A stretch of 64,000 nucleotides of DNA from Dendrolimus kikuchii. Lineage: Eukaryota; Arthropoda; Insecta; Lepidoptera; Lasiocampidae. Both the position numbers and the translations under genes were made by a program. Of the stretch, positions 1 to 13,700 are shown in pieces (position 1 is the first letter of the stretch; each line of letters starts with the position of its first letter). The notes under the pieces were generated by a model that was not told where the DNA came from, did no database searches, and worked only from the letters and a program-made list of their open reading frames with translations. The DNA is taken from NCBI GenBank assembly GCA_019925095.2, contig CM034398.1, positions 11,919,001 through 11,983,000 on the forward strand, given 5' to 3'.

Positions 1-384
1 TTGTTACATAGGAAAACATATCTTATACAATTATTACACTTCTTGACATATCACACAAGCTAGGTACTGAACAGATTTTAATGAAACTTAAAAAGTGGTC
101 GGTTTTATTCAAGTATAGAACATGGGATAAATACTTTTAGTCCTAAAATTGCAACATTTTGTGAATTTATTTTTTGAATAGTGAAATTAAGACAATGCTC
201 AAAACATCTTTTATAATTTTCAAAAATGAAAACTTAACTCAATACTAAGTTTAGTAGATATATTTTACAGTTAAATATTTTATACCCAGTTGAAGATAAT
301 CATAAAGTAATGGTGTCCGCGATTCAGAAGCCCTGATATAATTATGTACAAAGTTCAAAGATTTACTAGAGGAAACCCAAATGA

Positions 385-560
385 GGGCTATCCAAAGCGC
401 GTGGGGGGAAAATCGTGGTCGGTTTGTGGGATTCGCCAGATCGTGGTGGCAGTAGAACCTCTAGCCAGAACTAAAGATTCTATTGCAACACCACAGTCAG
501 GGATACCCACTAAAACCTCTCGGAATTTCGCCCTGCGCCCTTAATGTCAGGGCCTAGCCC
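385..560 (-). mobile_element. Possible 3'-UTR remnant of an R1-clade LINE
   Basis: The stretch holds a G-run followed by AAAATCG and then, about 120 bases on, the phrase ATACCCACTAAAACC. The same two marks, in the same order, occur in the antisense 3' UTRs of the R1-type elements at 41757-42336 and 59887-60300. No ORF2 sequence is left. It lies immediately 3' of the last visible DGK exon, in the next intron. The match is short, so the family call is tentative. Confidence 0.4.
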
Positions 561-603
561 CTCCGCTTGCCCTGGCAGGCCCAGGCCCAAAGTTTTAACA
601 TAC

Positions 604-743
604 CTGTCCAAAGGTTGATGGAATGCTTGTTTGATTCCAGTAATAATAGAATGCGGATTTATATAAGAATCACATCCAGAGCCCCAACCAAGCACTCGCG
701 ACAGATCGTTGCCAGTACCCATCGGCAGAATGCCAACTGCTGC
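604..743 (-). CDS. DGKE: DGK exon 7 (catalytic GTGND segment)
   Basis: Starts after acceptor CTTCAG and ends at donor GTATGT after ...QPLDR. It encodes AAVGILPMGTGNDLSRVLGWG and onward, the second glycine-rich loop of the kinase domain. It ends in phase 2, so the gene must continue left of position 604. Confidence 0.93.
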
Positions 744-3700
744 CTGAAGATCACACAGTTAAAATATTATTTCAAAGACCAACCACTGTTTTATACAGGT
801 ACTAAAGCATTGTCTTTTATTCACGAAATATAACTATACTAAGGGAGCGGACTGCCAAATCAACTGAGACACTTTTTATAAAATTACAGAATATCGCAGC
901 CTCATAGATTTACTGCGACTGTACTTACTTATGGCGTCATAAGTAGGCACAAGAAAAATGAGTACAATAGCGCATTATATTCATTGTTTGAAAAGTAATT
1001 AAAATTACTTCTATCACGATATTTTAAAATTTAGATTATAAGATGTTACTTTAATGCCTGTTCTTTTATATGTACAAATATTTAAAAAAATGTATTGTGT
1101 CCGCCCCCCCCCCTATTCTGAGAGCCTACCTTTACCTATAGGTTTTTTGTACTTGTATGAAGGCGGTAGACAAATGAAATCATGGGTGATTGAGAAATAA
1201 TACTTCACTATACTTATTTCCATTTCCTTATTTTCTCGATGACAGTTCTAAGTTGATAGTTGTAGTGTTCTGACCAAATAAGTAATGATATCGATCGCAT
1301 ATATTTATTATGTTTTGAACAAAGACAAATACAACAAAAACGTTCAAATATATTTTTTCAAGCTGGGAACACTCAATGGCCCACCGCCATTTTGTGTTTG
1401 TTTTAATCTGTCACTCGCAACAAGACCATTGTGCTATATAGTCACTACATTTCTGATCGCTGAGTTTTTTCACATTATCCATACGGTACGTTGTGTATTT
1501 TGTGTTCCTCCGTGTTGATTGCTGCCCAGCTGTCAAATATCAAAATTCCTAAAGGATCTGTTCTGAAAAGGCAGGCGAGAGAACTGGTGATCAAGGTTCG
1601 TAATTACTTTGAAGCAGAGTATCAAAATGGGGGCCCGCTATTACCACTGTCGCAAGTGCGAGAGCGTGTTGCGGCCGCATTAGGAATTAGTGGACCTACT
1701 GTTTCAAAAATTACTACCGAAGCGTATGGTACAAGCGGCATGCAGGAAAATAAGCTTCGTACGCCGAAGAAAAAACGCCAACCACGTCGTGTGACATCGA
1801 TTGACAACTTCGACGCCAACGCTATTCGGCGTCATATATATGACTATTACTTGCGGAAAGAAATTCCAACACTTAAAAAACTTGTTGTTTCTTTACGTGA
1901 ATTTGGTTTGTTCCATGGCCAAAAATCATTCAGGTTGTCATTAAGCTTGGTTTTGAAAGAAATTGGATTTTCTTATAAAAAAATCGGTCAAACGTTAAAT
2001 ATTGATGGAGCGTCACGACGTTGCTATGGCTCGCTGCGAATTTTTGATCGAAGCCAAAAAGATATCAGATTGGTCAAATGTTATTTTCACTGACGAGACT
2101 TGGTTAAATGCAAACCACACAGTATCTAAGAACTAGACTGACGACACCGCCGCTTCCACTAGTTCAGTGCCAGTGGGAAAAAGTGAACGCCTTATCATAT
2201 GCCATGCAGGGTCTACGAAAGAATTCATGTCAGATGCTTTACTGGCCTTTAAATCCAAGAAGACAGTGGACTACCACGAAGAAATGAACGTGGAGATTTA
2301 CGAAGATGGTTTAAAGAAATGGTGCAATCTCTGGAAGAACCGTCGATAATTATTATGGACAACGCTACATATTATTCCCGACAAATTGATAAAATGCCGA
2401 CGCAGGCCAATAAAAAACAAGAGATAATTGACTGGCTCCAACGTCATGGCGAAAATGTGGATAATACTTTATTAAAAGTACAATTAGTGAATATTTTAAA
2501 ATCGAAAAAAGCCTCCCTAAAAGATATATTACCGACGAAATAGCTGCCGAATGTGGTTATTGGGTTCTTCGACATCCGCCGTATCATTGCCAGTACAATG
2601 CTATAGAACTAATATGGGCACAAATCAAAGGACACGCCGCTCGAAACAATACCCATCCCCCTTTTAAGGCAAACGAGATGTTAGATTTATTAAAAAATGC
2701 ATGTGCGGAAGTAACCGCCGAACACTGGGAAAAAATTGTGAGAAGAACCCAAAACATTATAGCGTCGGATTGTGAAATTCATGTGGCATTCGATAATATA
2801 GAAGTACAGGAACTTATTATAAATGTTAGGGAGAGCTCATCGAGTGACAGTGACGATTCATCAGATTTTGATTAAAATAAATAAATAAAGAATCAACATA
2901 ATATAATTACATCTTGTAATAAGATGTGATATTAGTTAATAAAGTACAAAATTATCCGGCAATAGTTTAGTTTCTTACACTTTGTAAAAAAATATCGGGT
3001 CTGTTATCGTGTTACGTTTATCAATGACCTTGTACGTGCGTAAGCGTCATATTTTTATTAAATAATGTATACATAATGTAAAAAAGACGCTTGTTCAAGT
3101 TACCATAGACGCTGTCATCGAGAAAATAAAGAAATGGAAATAGTATAGCGATGAATACTAAACTTCACATTTAAAAAAATCTAAATGAATTTGTTTGTTC
3201 TCGTCTTACCAACTATATTTAAAGTTATAATTTAAGAGGGATAAACACAAAATACATTTTGATCTTAGAAAATTTAAAAGTTCCTGCAGGATACGGAACA
3301 AATGGTTTTAATGTTTGAATCAGTCAAGAAAACGGATAGCAACTTATTAAGAAACATGTCTATGAATTGAATGTCTGGAAATCAGAGTATCTCTTGATAA
3401 ATGCTCTTACCTTTATATGTGGAGCAGAAAAGAGAGAATTGAGCACCCAGGCAACAGTGCCATCGCCACCAGCCACCAAAATACGGCATTTGTTAGGCAG
3501 CCAACGTACCACACTCTCTGGTTTTGTTGTGCTTATATCCACAACCTATAATTAACACTTTTAAATTTTTGTAACATGATCAATATTTTTTCAATGAAAG
3601 TCGATGTACAGCAAATTGGAATCCATTAATTATTTCTACATTTAAAACACAGAGTTACAAAAAAGTTTTTTTTTTTATCATTGAACACTACAAGTTGGAT

Positions 3701-4752
3701 ACATTTTTTTTCATTATCACACACAAAAATGTTGGTTTTAAGTATAATGTCTTCCTTTACTTCCTTCATTAGAAAAACAAATTATGTGGAATGATTTTTT
3801 TAATACCACATAATTTTTCAAATGTTATCACGTTTTTTCAGATGTTGTAATGACAAAACTTAATATTTATCTCACTAAATTTTAATGAAAATACGATTTG
3901 GAAGTAAGCACCTAGAAGATACATAGTCACTCTACTCGCATACTCAAACACTTCCAGAATGTACAAATAGGTGAATTGAAGCAAATAGTTTCATTCTAAA
4001 AAATGGAATGTCTACTACGTACTAGTGGCGCAAGCTGGTGTAGCTAATTATCTGGTGATGGGAAATTAACAAAATCTTGTAAGACTGAAGCTATAAGCAG
4101 ATAATAGCTCATTCATATAATCTGGAAATCTTCAACCGTGCTGCCGTGCGTAAGCGTGCTGTTTCGTAGACCGCACTGTAACTTCACATAAGGTAAAAGA
4201 TTTCAAATGTGAAGCAGCACAGAAAAAGAATTTGAAAAAATAATCTCATAAAATAATAGGTAGTCTTTAAACTATATGACTTCTCCAAATTAGCTGCAAA
4301 ACAGTGTGTAATAGATGTAAGATAATTGTAAATAATCTCTTATTCACAATTATCTCTCTCTCTCTCCTCTATGAATCATCCTTTGATTATGTGAAGAGAA
4401 TCACATTTCAGTGTTAAATCCCGACTTAGCATTTTGGCATAATGGGTCGGCTATTCTGCTTTCTCTTTTTTAGCATCCCTTATGCAAAATCGCAGAACCT
4501 ATTATAATATTGTATGTAAATACATGTATATGTAACGTATTTTAAACTTGAATAAATCTTATTGAACATCTAAAAGAAATTAATAAATAAAATAAAAAAT
4601 AGACCAATGTTAAAACCTGAATTGGATTAAGTAGTCCTCTAAATAGGGATAGCACCTCATCGCCCCTGTTACTCCCGGACTTCCGATTCGCTGAAAATAA
4701 TCAAGCTTAATTGTAGTTATTGTTAGTTCTTGGCATTAATAAACCTATAAAA

Positions 4753-4799
<47 letters not shown>

Positions 4800-7700
4800 C
4801 TAGCGGCCCCGTCAGACGTTGTTCTGCTTTGAAAAACTAAAAATCTAGGACCCGATGCCAGCGCCACCTACCGGTTCCAATTGTAGATTTAAACCATCCG
4901 GGGACCCACTCAAACACACAAAAACAAAATCACCAAAATCGGTCCAGGTGATTAGGAAGATTCTAAAACCCGATCTCAGCGCCACCTACCGGTTCCAACG
5001 GGATAAAAAGTATCCTATATCCGTCTCCTGGTTCTAAGCTACCTCCCCACCAATTTTCAGCCAAATCTATACAGCCGTTCTTGAGTCATAAATAGTATAA
5101 CTAACACGACTTTCTTTTATATATATAGATATTAATAAAGTCTAAAAATGCCGTGTCTGTACATTGAAGCTATTAAAAAAAAACAACTGGAATAGACTAT
5201 ATAAACGATGGAGAACACGATGCAATTCTTGATAGATTTCTTGTCCCTTTGTCGGTTTGTCTGTTTGTTCGGGATTCCCGTAAAAACTACTGGGCCGATT
5301 TTGATGCAGTTTCCGCTGATCGACAGCAAATTCTTAGACCTAAAATCTGCGTTGCTTTTTTTCCTGGGAATCACGCGGGAAGTCTTCTGGGAAAAATTTA
5401 ACTTAGCTAGAGCTACATTAAAAAAAATATCGAATTCCAATGTGATTTTTTCACTGATCGATAGCAAATTTTATTTAATAAAGTATGTGTTTTTTTATCC
5501 CGGGAGTCCCGCAAGATTTTTCCCGGGCGGTTTGTAGTTATTCGGGTCCATAAAAATTAGTTTATTCCCACACAGTTTTCACTAAAACTATAGCTTACAT
5601 TCTTTTTTAAACGCTGCGGTAATTTGTGTCCCGGAAATTTCAATTCAAACGCGGACGAAGTAACAGGCATATCCTAATGTAAGTATATAATTACAAAATG
5701 ATTACGAAATTAATTGTAATTTCTTCATACCATTGAATAACTGTTAATGGAATAGTCTCCTCGCAATATTCGTCGTAAGATACAATGGCAGATAGACAAT
5801 AAAATATACCTAGGAATGGATGAATATGACATTACGAGCTCCGCTCCGCTGCGTTTGGTTATTTGTTTATGAAACTCCAAAATTACCCAAGTACCCGCAT
5901 TTCACGCACAGTAAAGGCTTCCTTAATGGTGATGAACATATTCTTTTTTGTTTATTAAAACTTTGACTATCACTTATCAGATCTAAAATGTGTAACGGAA
6001 AATATCCCATAGGTACCTCAAAAGCTATTCGAAGTAATAATATCTTAATCGAATCAGTTTTCGTTTAAAAATTATCACGTTGTACATTGTTGATCTGTTC
6101 ATAATATACCCCTATAATTCAAGTTTAAGACACACACTTTCACAGACCATTTAGGGATTACTAAATTATCACGTTTTAAGACTGAAAATGTATATCTCAT
6201 TACCTTTACATTGCATTACATCATTACATTCATGTTGACTTAAATGAAAGTTATTAATTAGTAAACATCTTTATTCTGTATATATGTATCTATACCCCCA
6301 TGCCTATAATGCTCTTTTTGATCGCTCAGTGACCTCTAAGGAAATTCCTATTTTTTGTTTTATTTTTTATTTTCACTACACCATTGTACAACGACATACA
6401 TATTATACTATTACAAATCGATCCTCTGTAAATCAGTCTGTAATTTGTTTTGTGCCAGACATAGCCAAGATCTGACGAATTTATAAAAGCTCCGTTTTCC
6501 TATTTCATTATGGTAACCTATTTATGAAAATAAGAAGTAATAATATGTAAAAGAAAATACTGCTGTATACAACTTAACTAATTTAAGTCTTATCATAATT
6601 ATGTCTGTATTTTGTAAAGAATCAGAATAACTAAGTCTACTTCAAACAGGACAGTATGACTGCCACAACCATAATACGTAATTTGTAGTGTACTTTCCTA
6701 CCAAATAAATAATAATTTTAATTAAGTATATAAAATATATCTAATCCCGCTAATAATTAATGATAGTCTTATACTTACAATCAAGATGTTTATTTCTCTA
6801 TTTACGTAATTTCTCTAATACCGTTCTATTTTAAAATAAACTGAAGATTTTAGTCGCAAAAAAATGAACAATCACCATTGTTTAGTTAATACCTAAAATA
6901 AAAAGTGGCTCCCAATGTTGATCATAGAATGGCTTTATGTTAGTGACCATTCCCTTTTCAACTGTAACACAGGACGGAGGGATTATGATGTCCCTATATT
7001 TTTGAAAATCACACTGAAACAATTTGAATACAAGATAGTTAACTCATAGAATTTTGATAACATTCCAATGGAATTTGCTTTCCGAATAGGATATTTCTAC
7101 AGGGATAGAAAACGTAAAGATTATGTATGAACAATCAAGTAGTCATTTTTAGATTTATACTTAAGTATGTGTTATGCCCTTTTATATATATTTCGACTTT
7201 TAACTATCAAGACCTAACTCAATTTACTATAATTTTACAGTAGCAATAAAAAATGCCTTTTATCTTTGATATAAGTGCAAATATGGGCAAACAAAAACAT
7301 AGTTCTGTGGGTTTAAATAAATATAACAAATCTACTTAGAAAACTTTTCTATTCTTTGAGACAAAATTTTAATATGTCTATCCGTGCAGGAACGGAGAAA
7401 GAATACAATTTCCTGCGGCCGGGCGGCCTGTCGTAAGAGGCGACTTAACAACCCACAGCCAGGTGGTAGGGCATTTGCCCGACTGGATGGCTACCACCCC
7501 TAGTCTAAAGTATGTCGCCATAACAACCTTGAGTTGTGTTCCGGCATTAGTGACCAGGTTTCAGTTTCCCTTAAGAGAGCAGCAGCGCATTTGTAGCAAC
7601 TTTGGTGTTGCAAATGTCCAAGGCGATGGTAACGCTTTCCATCAAGTGGGCCGTCTACCTGTCTGCTGATCTCCTGCAATAAAAAAAAATGTGGAGGGAA

Positions 7701-10700
7701 TAACTCTAAACATAATAGTTGGTCAAAAGTAACACACAGGAGGTCTTGATAGTTAACTATGGATATACTTAAACTATTTTATAATGGATTAAGGACTTTA
7801 CTTGTATTCAGTCAGTTCAGTTTTATCTAAAGCATACACATTAAAAGTACTTTTACTTTTGTTAATCCCAGGGGATAAGAACTTTCAGTCTTGCAATTAG
7901 TCTACTAGACTTAGTAGATATGTAGAATATTTTCTACATTTTCGCGACTTGTATGCATAATAAAACTACGTTGTAAGTTTTAAGCGCGGTAATTCATTTG
8001 ATTTTTATCATTCCGACGTTTCGGCCACTTTTCAGTGGCCGTGATCACGGAAGACAAAAATGTCAAGTGTCAATGAGTATTGTTAAAGTTTTATTTAGCC
8101 TACCGCCAACTTGTTCTTTGGAAAGTGACCGAAACATCGGAATAATAAAAATCAAATAAATTACCGCGCTTAAAGCCGTTAAAACGTAGTTTTTATTAGA
8201 TATGTAGAAATTCAATTTATTTTTTGTATGAGCACAAAATTATATAAAATTACCTCTGACTCCTGTTGTAGCACTCTGGGGCTAAGTTTTGTTCTATGAC
8301 ACCAACAGCAGAAAAACTTTTTAGTACATTCTTCAGGTTGATCAGCATTCTCAGTTTGTATGGTACCAACTTTTAAAAAAGTTAAAAAGAAACCTACATT
8401 ATTTACATATCCTTGTGCAATAAATTTCCTAGTTATACTTTTTCCATGTGTTTATTTTTTTAACTCAATTTGATGTAAAAAATAAATTTACTTGTGAATA
8501 AGCATAATAATTATTGAATTATACATCTTGTTTACTAAAAATACTGTATTGTTTAGTAATTTATATATTATATTAAAAAAATCTAAACATGCTATGTCTG
8601 TACATTGAAGCTATTTAGAAAACAACTCAAATATACTATATAAGCGACGGAAAACACGATGCATTTCTTGTATTTGTCTGTTGGTTAGGAATTCATGTAA
8701 AATCTACTGGGTCGATTTCGATGCGGTTTTTGCTGATCGACCGCTAATTCTTAGACTTAAAATATGCGCTGTTTTTTATCCCAGGAATTCCGCGGGAATT
8801 TTTCTGGGAATGGTTTGAATTGGTTAATTTGAAAAAAATTCGAATTCCAATGTAATTGTTTCACTGATCTATAAGCAATTAAATAATTTTATATAATAAA
8901 ATGTGTGATCATTTTTTATCCCGGGAGCAATTTGCAGTAGTCCAGGTGATGCATACAAATTAGCTTATTCCAACACAATTTTAACTAAAACGATAGTTTA
9001 CATTCTTTTTCAAATGCTGTGTCGGAAATTTCAAGTCGAGTGTGGACGAAGTTGCGGGCATATCTTAGTTATATAATTATAAAATGGACATGACAAATTA
9101 CTAAGGTAAAACTTCAGCCACCTCTGGTATTGCAAACAAAAACCAGGTCAGAACACACAATATATTTTTTACTTAAAATAAATTTTAATGTAATTTTTTC
9201 AACACATAGTAGAAGTCTGGTTTATTCATGGAAACATTAGAAGTGATGTTTTGTGTAGTTTTTTTAGCACATGATATTGGTTACATATGAACAATAGTTA
9301 GTGGATATTAATTGATGAAGCCAGAATTGTGTGCAAAAACCTCAACTATTTGATAATAAGTATATTTTTAAACTGCCACAAGAAGACCCTGGTGTAGTGC
9401 CGGTTTCATAGTCCACGGAATTGTAGGTCAAAACCTAGGTGTCTGTTACATGGAGCCATTACCTTAGGGCTCATTTGCTTGGAGATTATTTTAGAACATG
9501 AATTTTTATGAATACTTTCTTTTTTTATTTTATTGCAGGTGTTCAGTAGACAGGCAGACAGCTCACTTCATGGAAAGCGGTTACCATCGCCTATGGACAT
9601 TTGCAACACCAAAGGTACTACAAATGCGCTGCTGTTCTCTTAAAGGAGACTGGAACCTGGTCACTAATGTCGGAACACAACTCAAGGTTGATATGACACT
9701 TGAGATTAGTTATATAAAGAAACTAGCTTCTGCCCGCTACTTCGTCCGCGTGGAATAGTTATTTAACTATCCCACGGGAACTCTTTAATTTTTTGGGATC
9801 AAAAGTATCCTATATGTTGACCAGGGATATAAGCTACCACCATACAAAATTTCATTTAAATCGGTCTAGTCGTTTCGGAGATTAGCCCGTACAAACAGAG
9901 AAACAAAAAATTTAAAAAAAGTCTATATTAGTTCTATTTCAATTCTTATATCCCCCTGACTCGGTTTTTAGCATTTGTTTTCATTTTACAGAAATTCGAC
10001 TTCGACAGTTTTATTATATGTATAGATCATGCAAAGCCATGTTAAAAAAGAAGAGAAAAGAGTCTAATGCAATAAGGTGCTTTCATATAATATTCAGATC
10101 ACATTAGGGCAATCCTATACACAAGGCTGTGCAACAAAAATGCTTTTCATATAATTACAGGTATTCTACAGCTAGATGCGACTTATCTGGGAGAGTGCAT
10201 AAAATTTGGAGTGTACTACACTTGTCTAACCCCTACCAATCTATTGCTGTAATTTGGTCGTAAATAATATTTTTAAATAGATTTGCAGAGTCTCCCATTA
10301 GAAACATGTCTTACCATGAACCCAGTGGTGGTAGAATGGTTTATCAGATGGCCAAGTTTCCAATTTGCATTTTACTTTTTTATCCATCACTCTGTGACAC
10401 CTCTTGCACGCACTTATTGCACAGCACTCGCAAAACAAACCATTCAGTGGTAACATCAGCTTACTGCAGACAGTGCACTTGAAAAAATATATGGGTTGGG
10501 TCTTAAACTAAGTTGCCTGAATTTGAGGGTTCTGAGAGTTCAGGGGGGTCAAGCGGGTCTGTCTTAAGCTTCTTCATATAATTTTCGCTGCCGGAAATAA
10601 GTCTAGATACTTTAACTAAATTTAAAAAAAAAATCATAGTATCTACCAAAACATTTATAAATCCATATTATAAACAATACAATTGGTAAATCTATAGATG

Positions 10701-13700
10701 TTTCATACACAAATTTTAAGTAATGGGGTGGTAGAGTGGGGAGGGGGGGGGATTTACCCCTACTGCAACTCTGGTCCAGAGATCTTGATATGTTAATTTT
10801 TAATAAACATAATCTCACTTATTATTTTACTAATATTGCACTTATATCATAGGTCTAAGTTGAACAAAATTTCAAAATCCAAAAGAAAGCCAGTATCCAA
10901 CAGAAAAGAACCAAAAACAGTGCAAGTCATCAAAAATGAAGAAAAAACACAACAGAGCCTTACAGAGCACATTCACTTACACTACAAAAGTAACAATGAA
11001 AATATTTAAAATGGCGGCCAATAAAGACTAAATTATAAATCGTGTATATAAAAAAATAGTAAATGGTTATACTCGGTTCTGACACTCATCAGCCGCTATT
11101 GCAGCACACCCGCTTCGCTCCCTTGGCTTGTGCACTTTGGTCTGAAACTAACCTAAATCCTTCTTCTAGTTACAGGTCGCAACCTTTCACCATCCATCAC
11201 AATGATATTATAGTCAATTATAGTGCGCGCGGAAGCGCTAGTCACCTTCTGAGGTATGCGGGGGGTGAGACGGGGGAGGGCGCGATTGACAAGACGCACA
11301 CGATATACTTAAGTGCAGATAAATCTCAGAATAACATGTTAGAATTATAAATGGGTACCTAATTGTAATATTGTATTTTTCCATTTCCTGGTTAAACAAA
11401 AAAATGCATATTCAAGTGTTTATTATATCTTATTATTTACGATACAAAACAATTTTATAAGTAAATTAACATTTCTCAATAAGTAAATAAAATAACACTA
11501 TCACCGTTATAGTACATTATAAAAAATATCAAACCGACTTAGAAAAAAAAATTAATCGAAAACTTTGTTTTACGCCTTTTAGTGTTTCTGGGCAGGGAGG
11601 GAGTTGTCGTTGGATGATTTTTTTAAGTCGGTTAAAAATTAATTCTTCTTCATTACATGCATGTCTTTAATTTCCAGCCACAATGCAGGATGCCATCTTC
11701 TTTTCAAACTGCAAGCAACTTACGAATACTTGGGATTTTTTATCAACAGTATAAAACTGATGAATTTTTTTTCGATCACCCCCATGTCGAAAACATCAAT
11801 GTGGAATCTCTTTTTTATTTCTTTAAGTTTTTGTGGAGAAGTAAATTTTGGTTTTTCCGATGTTTGCCGAGTCTAATTTCCTTCAACTACAATTCTCATT
11901 ACGCTGCGAGCTGACACTCCTGTAGCTTCTGCTACTAATTTATTTATGTTCATATCATATTTGTGTTCAATAGTTTCCTTGTCACCCTTTCGTCTGATAA
12001 AAAAACTGTGCACATTGTAAATTACATTTTTCACTGGTCGTGTAATTGGTGGACCCATCTTAGGATATTTTACCTCGTGTATGTTTGGAACAAACTGGCG
12101 AGAACAACTAAATCGCGTAACCGTCGCGGTGATCGACGGCAGACTGATTTAGCTTGACGATTGTCTACCTCCCCTGCCCTGCCACTCACATACCTAAGGC
12201 GGTGACTAGCATTTCCGTGCACACAATAGTGAAAAAATAGATGAGGTTCTTCTTTTTTTTAAAATTTATTTATTCAAACAAAAACATACATTTTTACATA
12301 TCTACATCTTAAAACCCAAAAGGGTTTGACGAAGATGCTCAGTCTGCGCTTTATGTACAATTAACAAATATGAGGTAGTTTAAATTTTTACATCTACCCT
12401 TTCTCCATTTCTATTACCAAGTGAGCAAACATTAACACATGACCTTGTACTCTATTTTTAGTACCTATATACAGGTGAGTATGTACTGTCTTATTATTTT
12501 TTTTGTGAATAAATTAATTTAGATAAGTAATACAGATATACATATATGCACATCTACATATATATACTTAGATGTGTATTATAATTTTATATGTATACTG
12601 GAATTAATATTGGTAAAAAATAAATATTTGTCTATGTTTATTTTAAATAATATTTTCTCCTATGGATTTAATTATAGTTTTCATATTATTGAAGTTTATT
12701 TTATTTCTTGTTATAACCGATATCTGATTTTTTAGTCTTGGCACTAGTTAATCTGTTGTTCTTGTTCCATAAAAAATTGTGGCGGTATTAGTTATTAATT
12801 TTTTATGTTTGCCGTGTCTTGTAAATTTACTGTGAGCTATTTCATTTTCGTAGGAAAAATAGTTTTCAATTACATACATACATACATACATAACTTCACG
12901 CCAGTTCCCTCGCGGGGTAGGCACGAACAACAGAGTGCCATTTAGGCTTATTCTTACACACCTCACTTGCCTCTTTGACATTCATAACTCTTGTCATGCA
13001 AGCTCGTCTGTTCTTAAGGCTCCTGACATCACCTTCTGCTAGTACACGATCAATTTGATCATGGAAGGTGTGTCGTGGCCTTCCACGACTTCTGCATCCA
13101 TCCACTTTTGCATTGTATATCTGTTTAGTCAACGGTTTTCAATTAGAAGCTGTATATTAACTTTATTATGGATAGGGGTCACATTACAGAATTTAAATAG
13201 GCCAGCTAGGTCTGTTTTTTATTTCGCTCATATATTTTTTGGTACTATCGTTTTTAGTATTCTTATTTGTAGGTTCAATATTCGATCTAGATAAGTATTG
13301 AAGGTTCGACCGTAGCTGCTAAGTCCGTATAATGCTTTCTGCTAGAGATTTATAGATATTTATCATTATAGTATAAGGAATTTTAAATTTAATTATATAT
13401 AATTTTGCTAGGATGGCTCATAATTTATAACTGACACTATCAATATGTTTCTCCCAATTAAAGCAATGATCTATTATTAGTCCGAGATATGTCACTTGGT
13501 TAACCTGCTCAATAGATTTACAAAAACACTGAACCAGTTTCTGATGCAGGCATTTGTGACCATGAGCTATTAATTCTATGTATGGTATGGTTACATAACC
13601 TCATCTATTTTTATACATTTACCAGAAATTAAAATTTCAAAAACTCTGGACCTTAGGGGTTGCAGAAGGTGTAAGAACACCTCCCCCCATAAACACTCTC

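Noticed and set aside
3367..3555. Plus-strand 62-codon frame over DGK exon 6
   Set aside because: Antisense shadow of the GGDGT exon.
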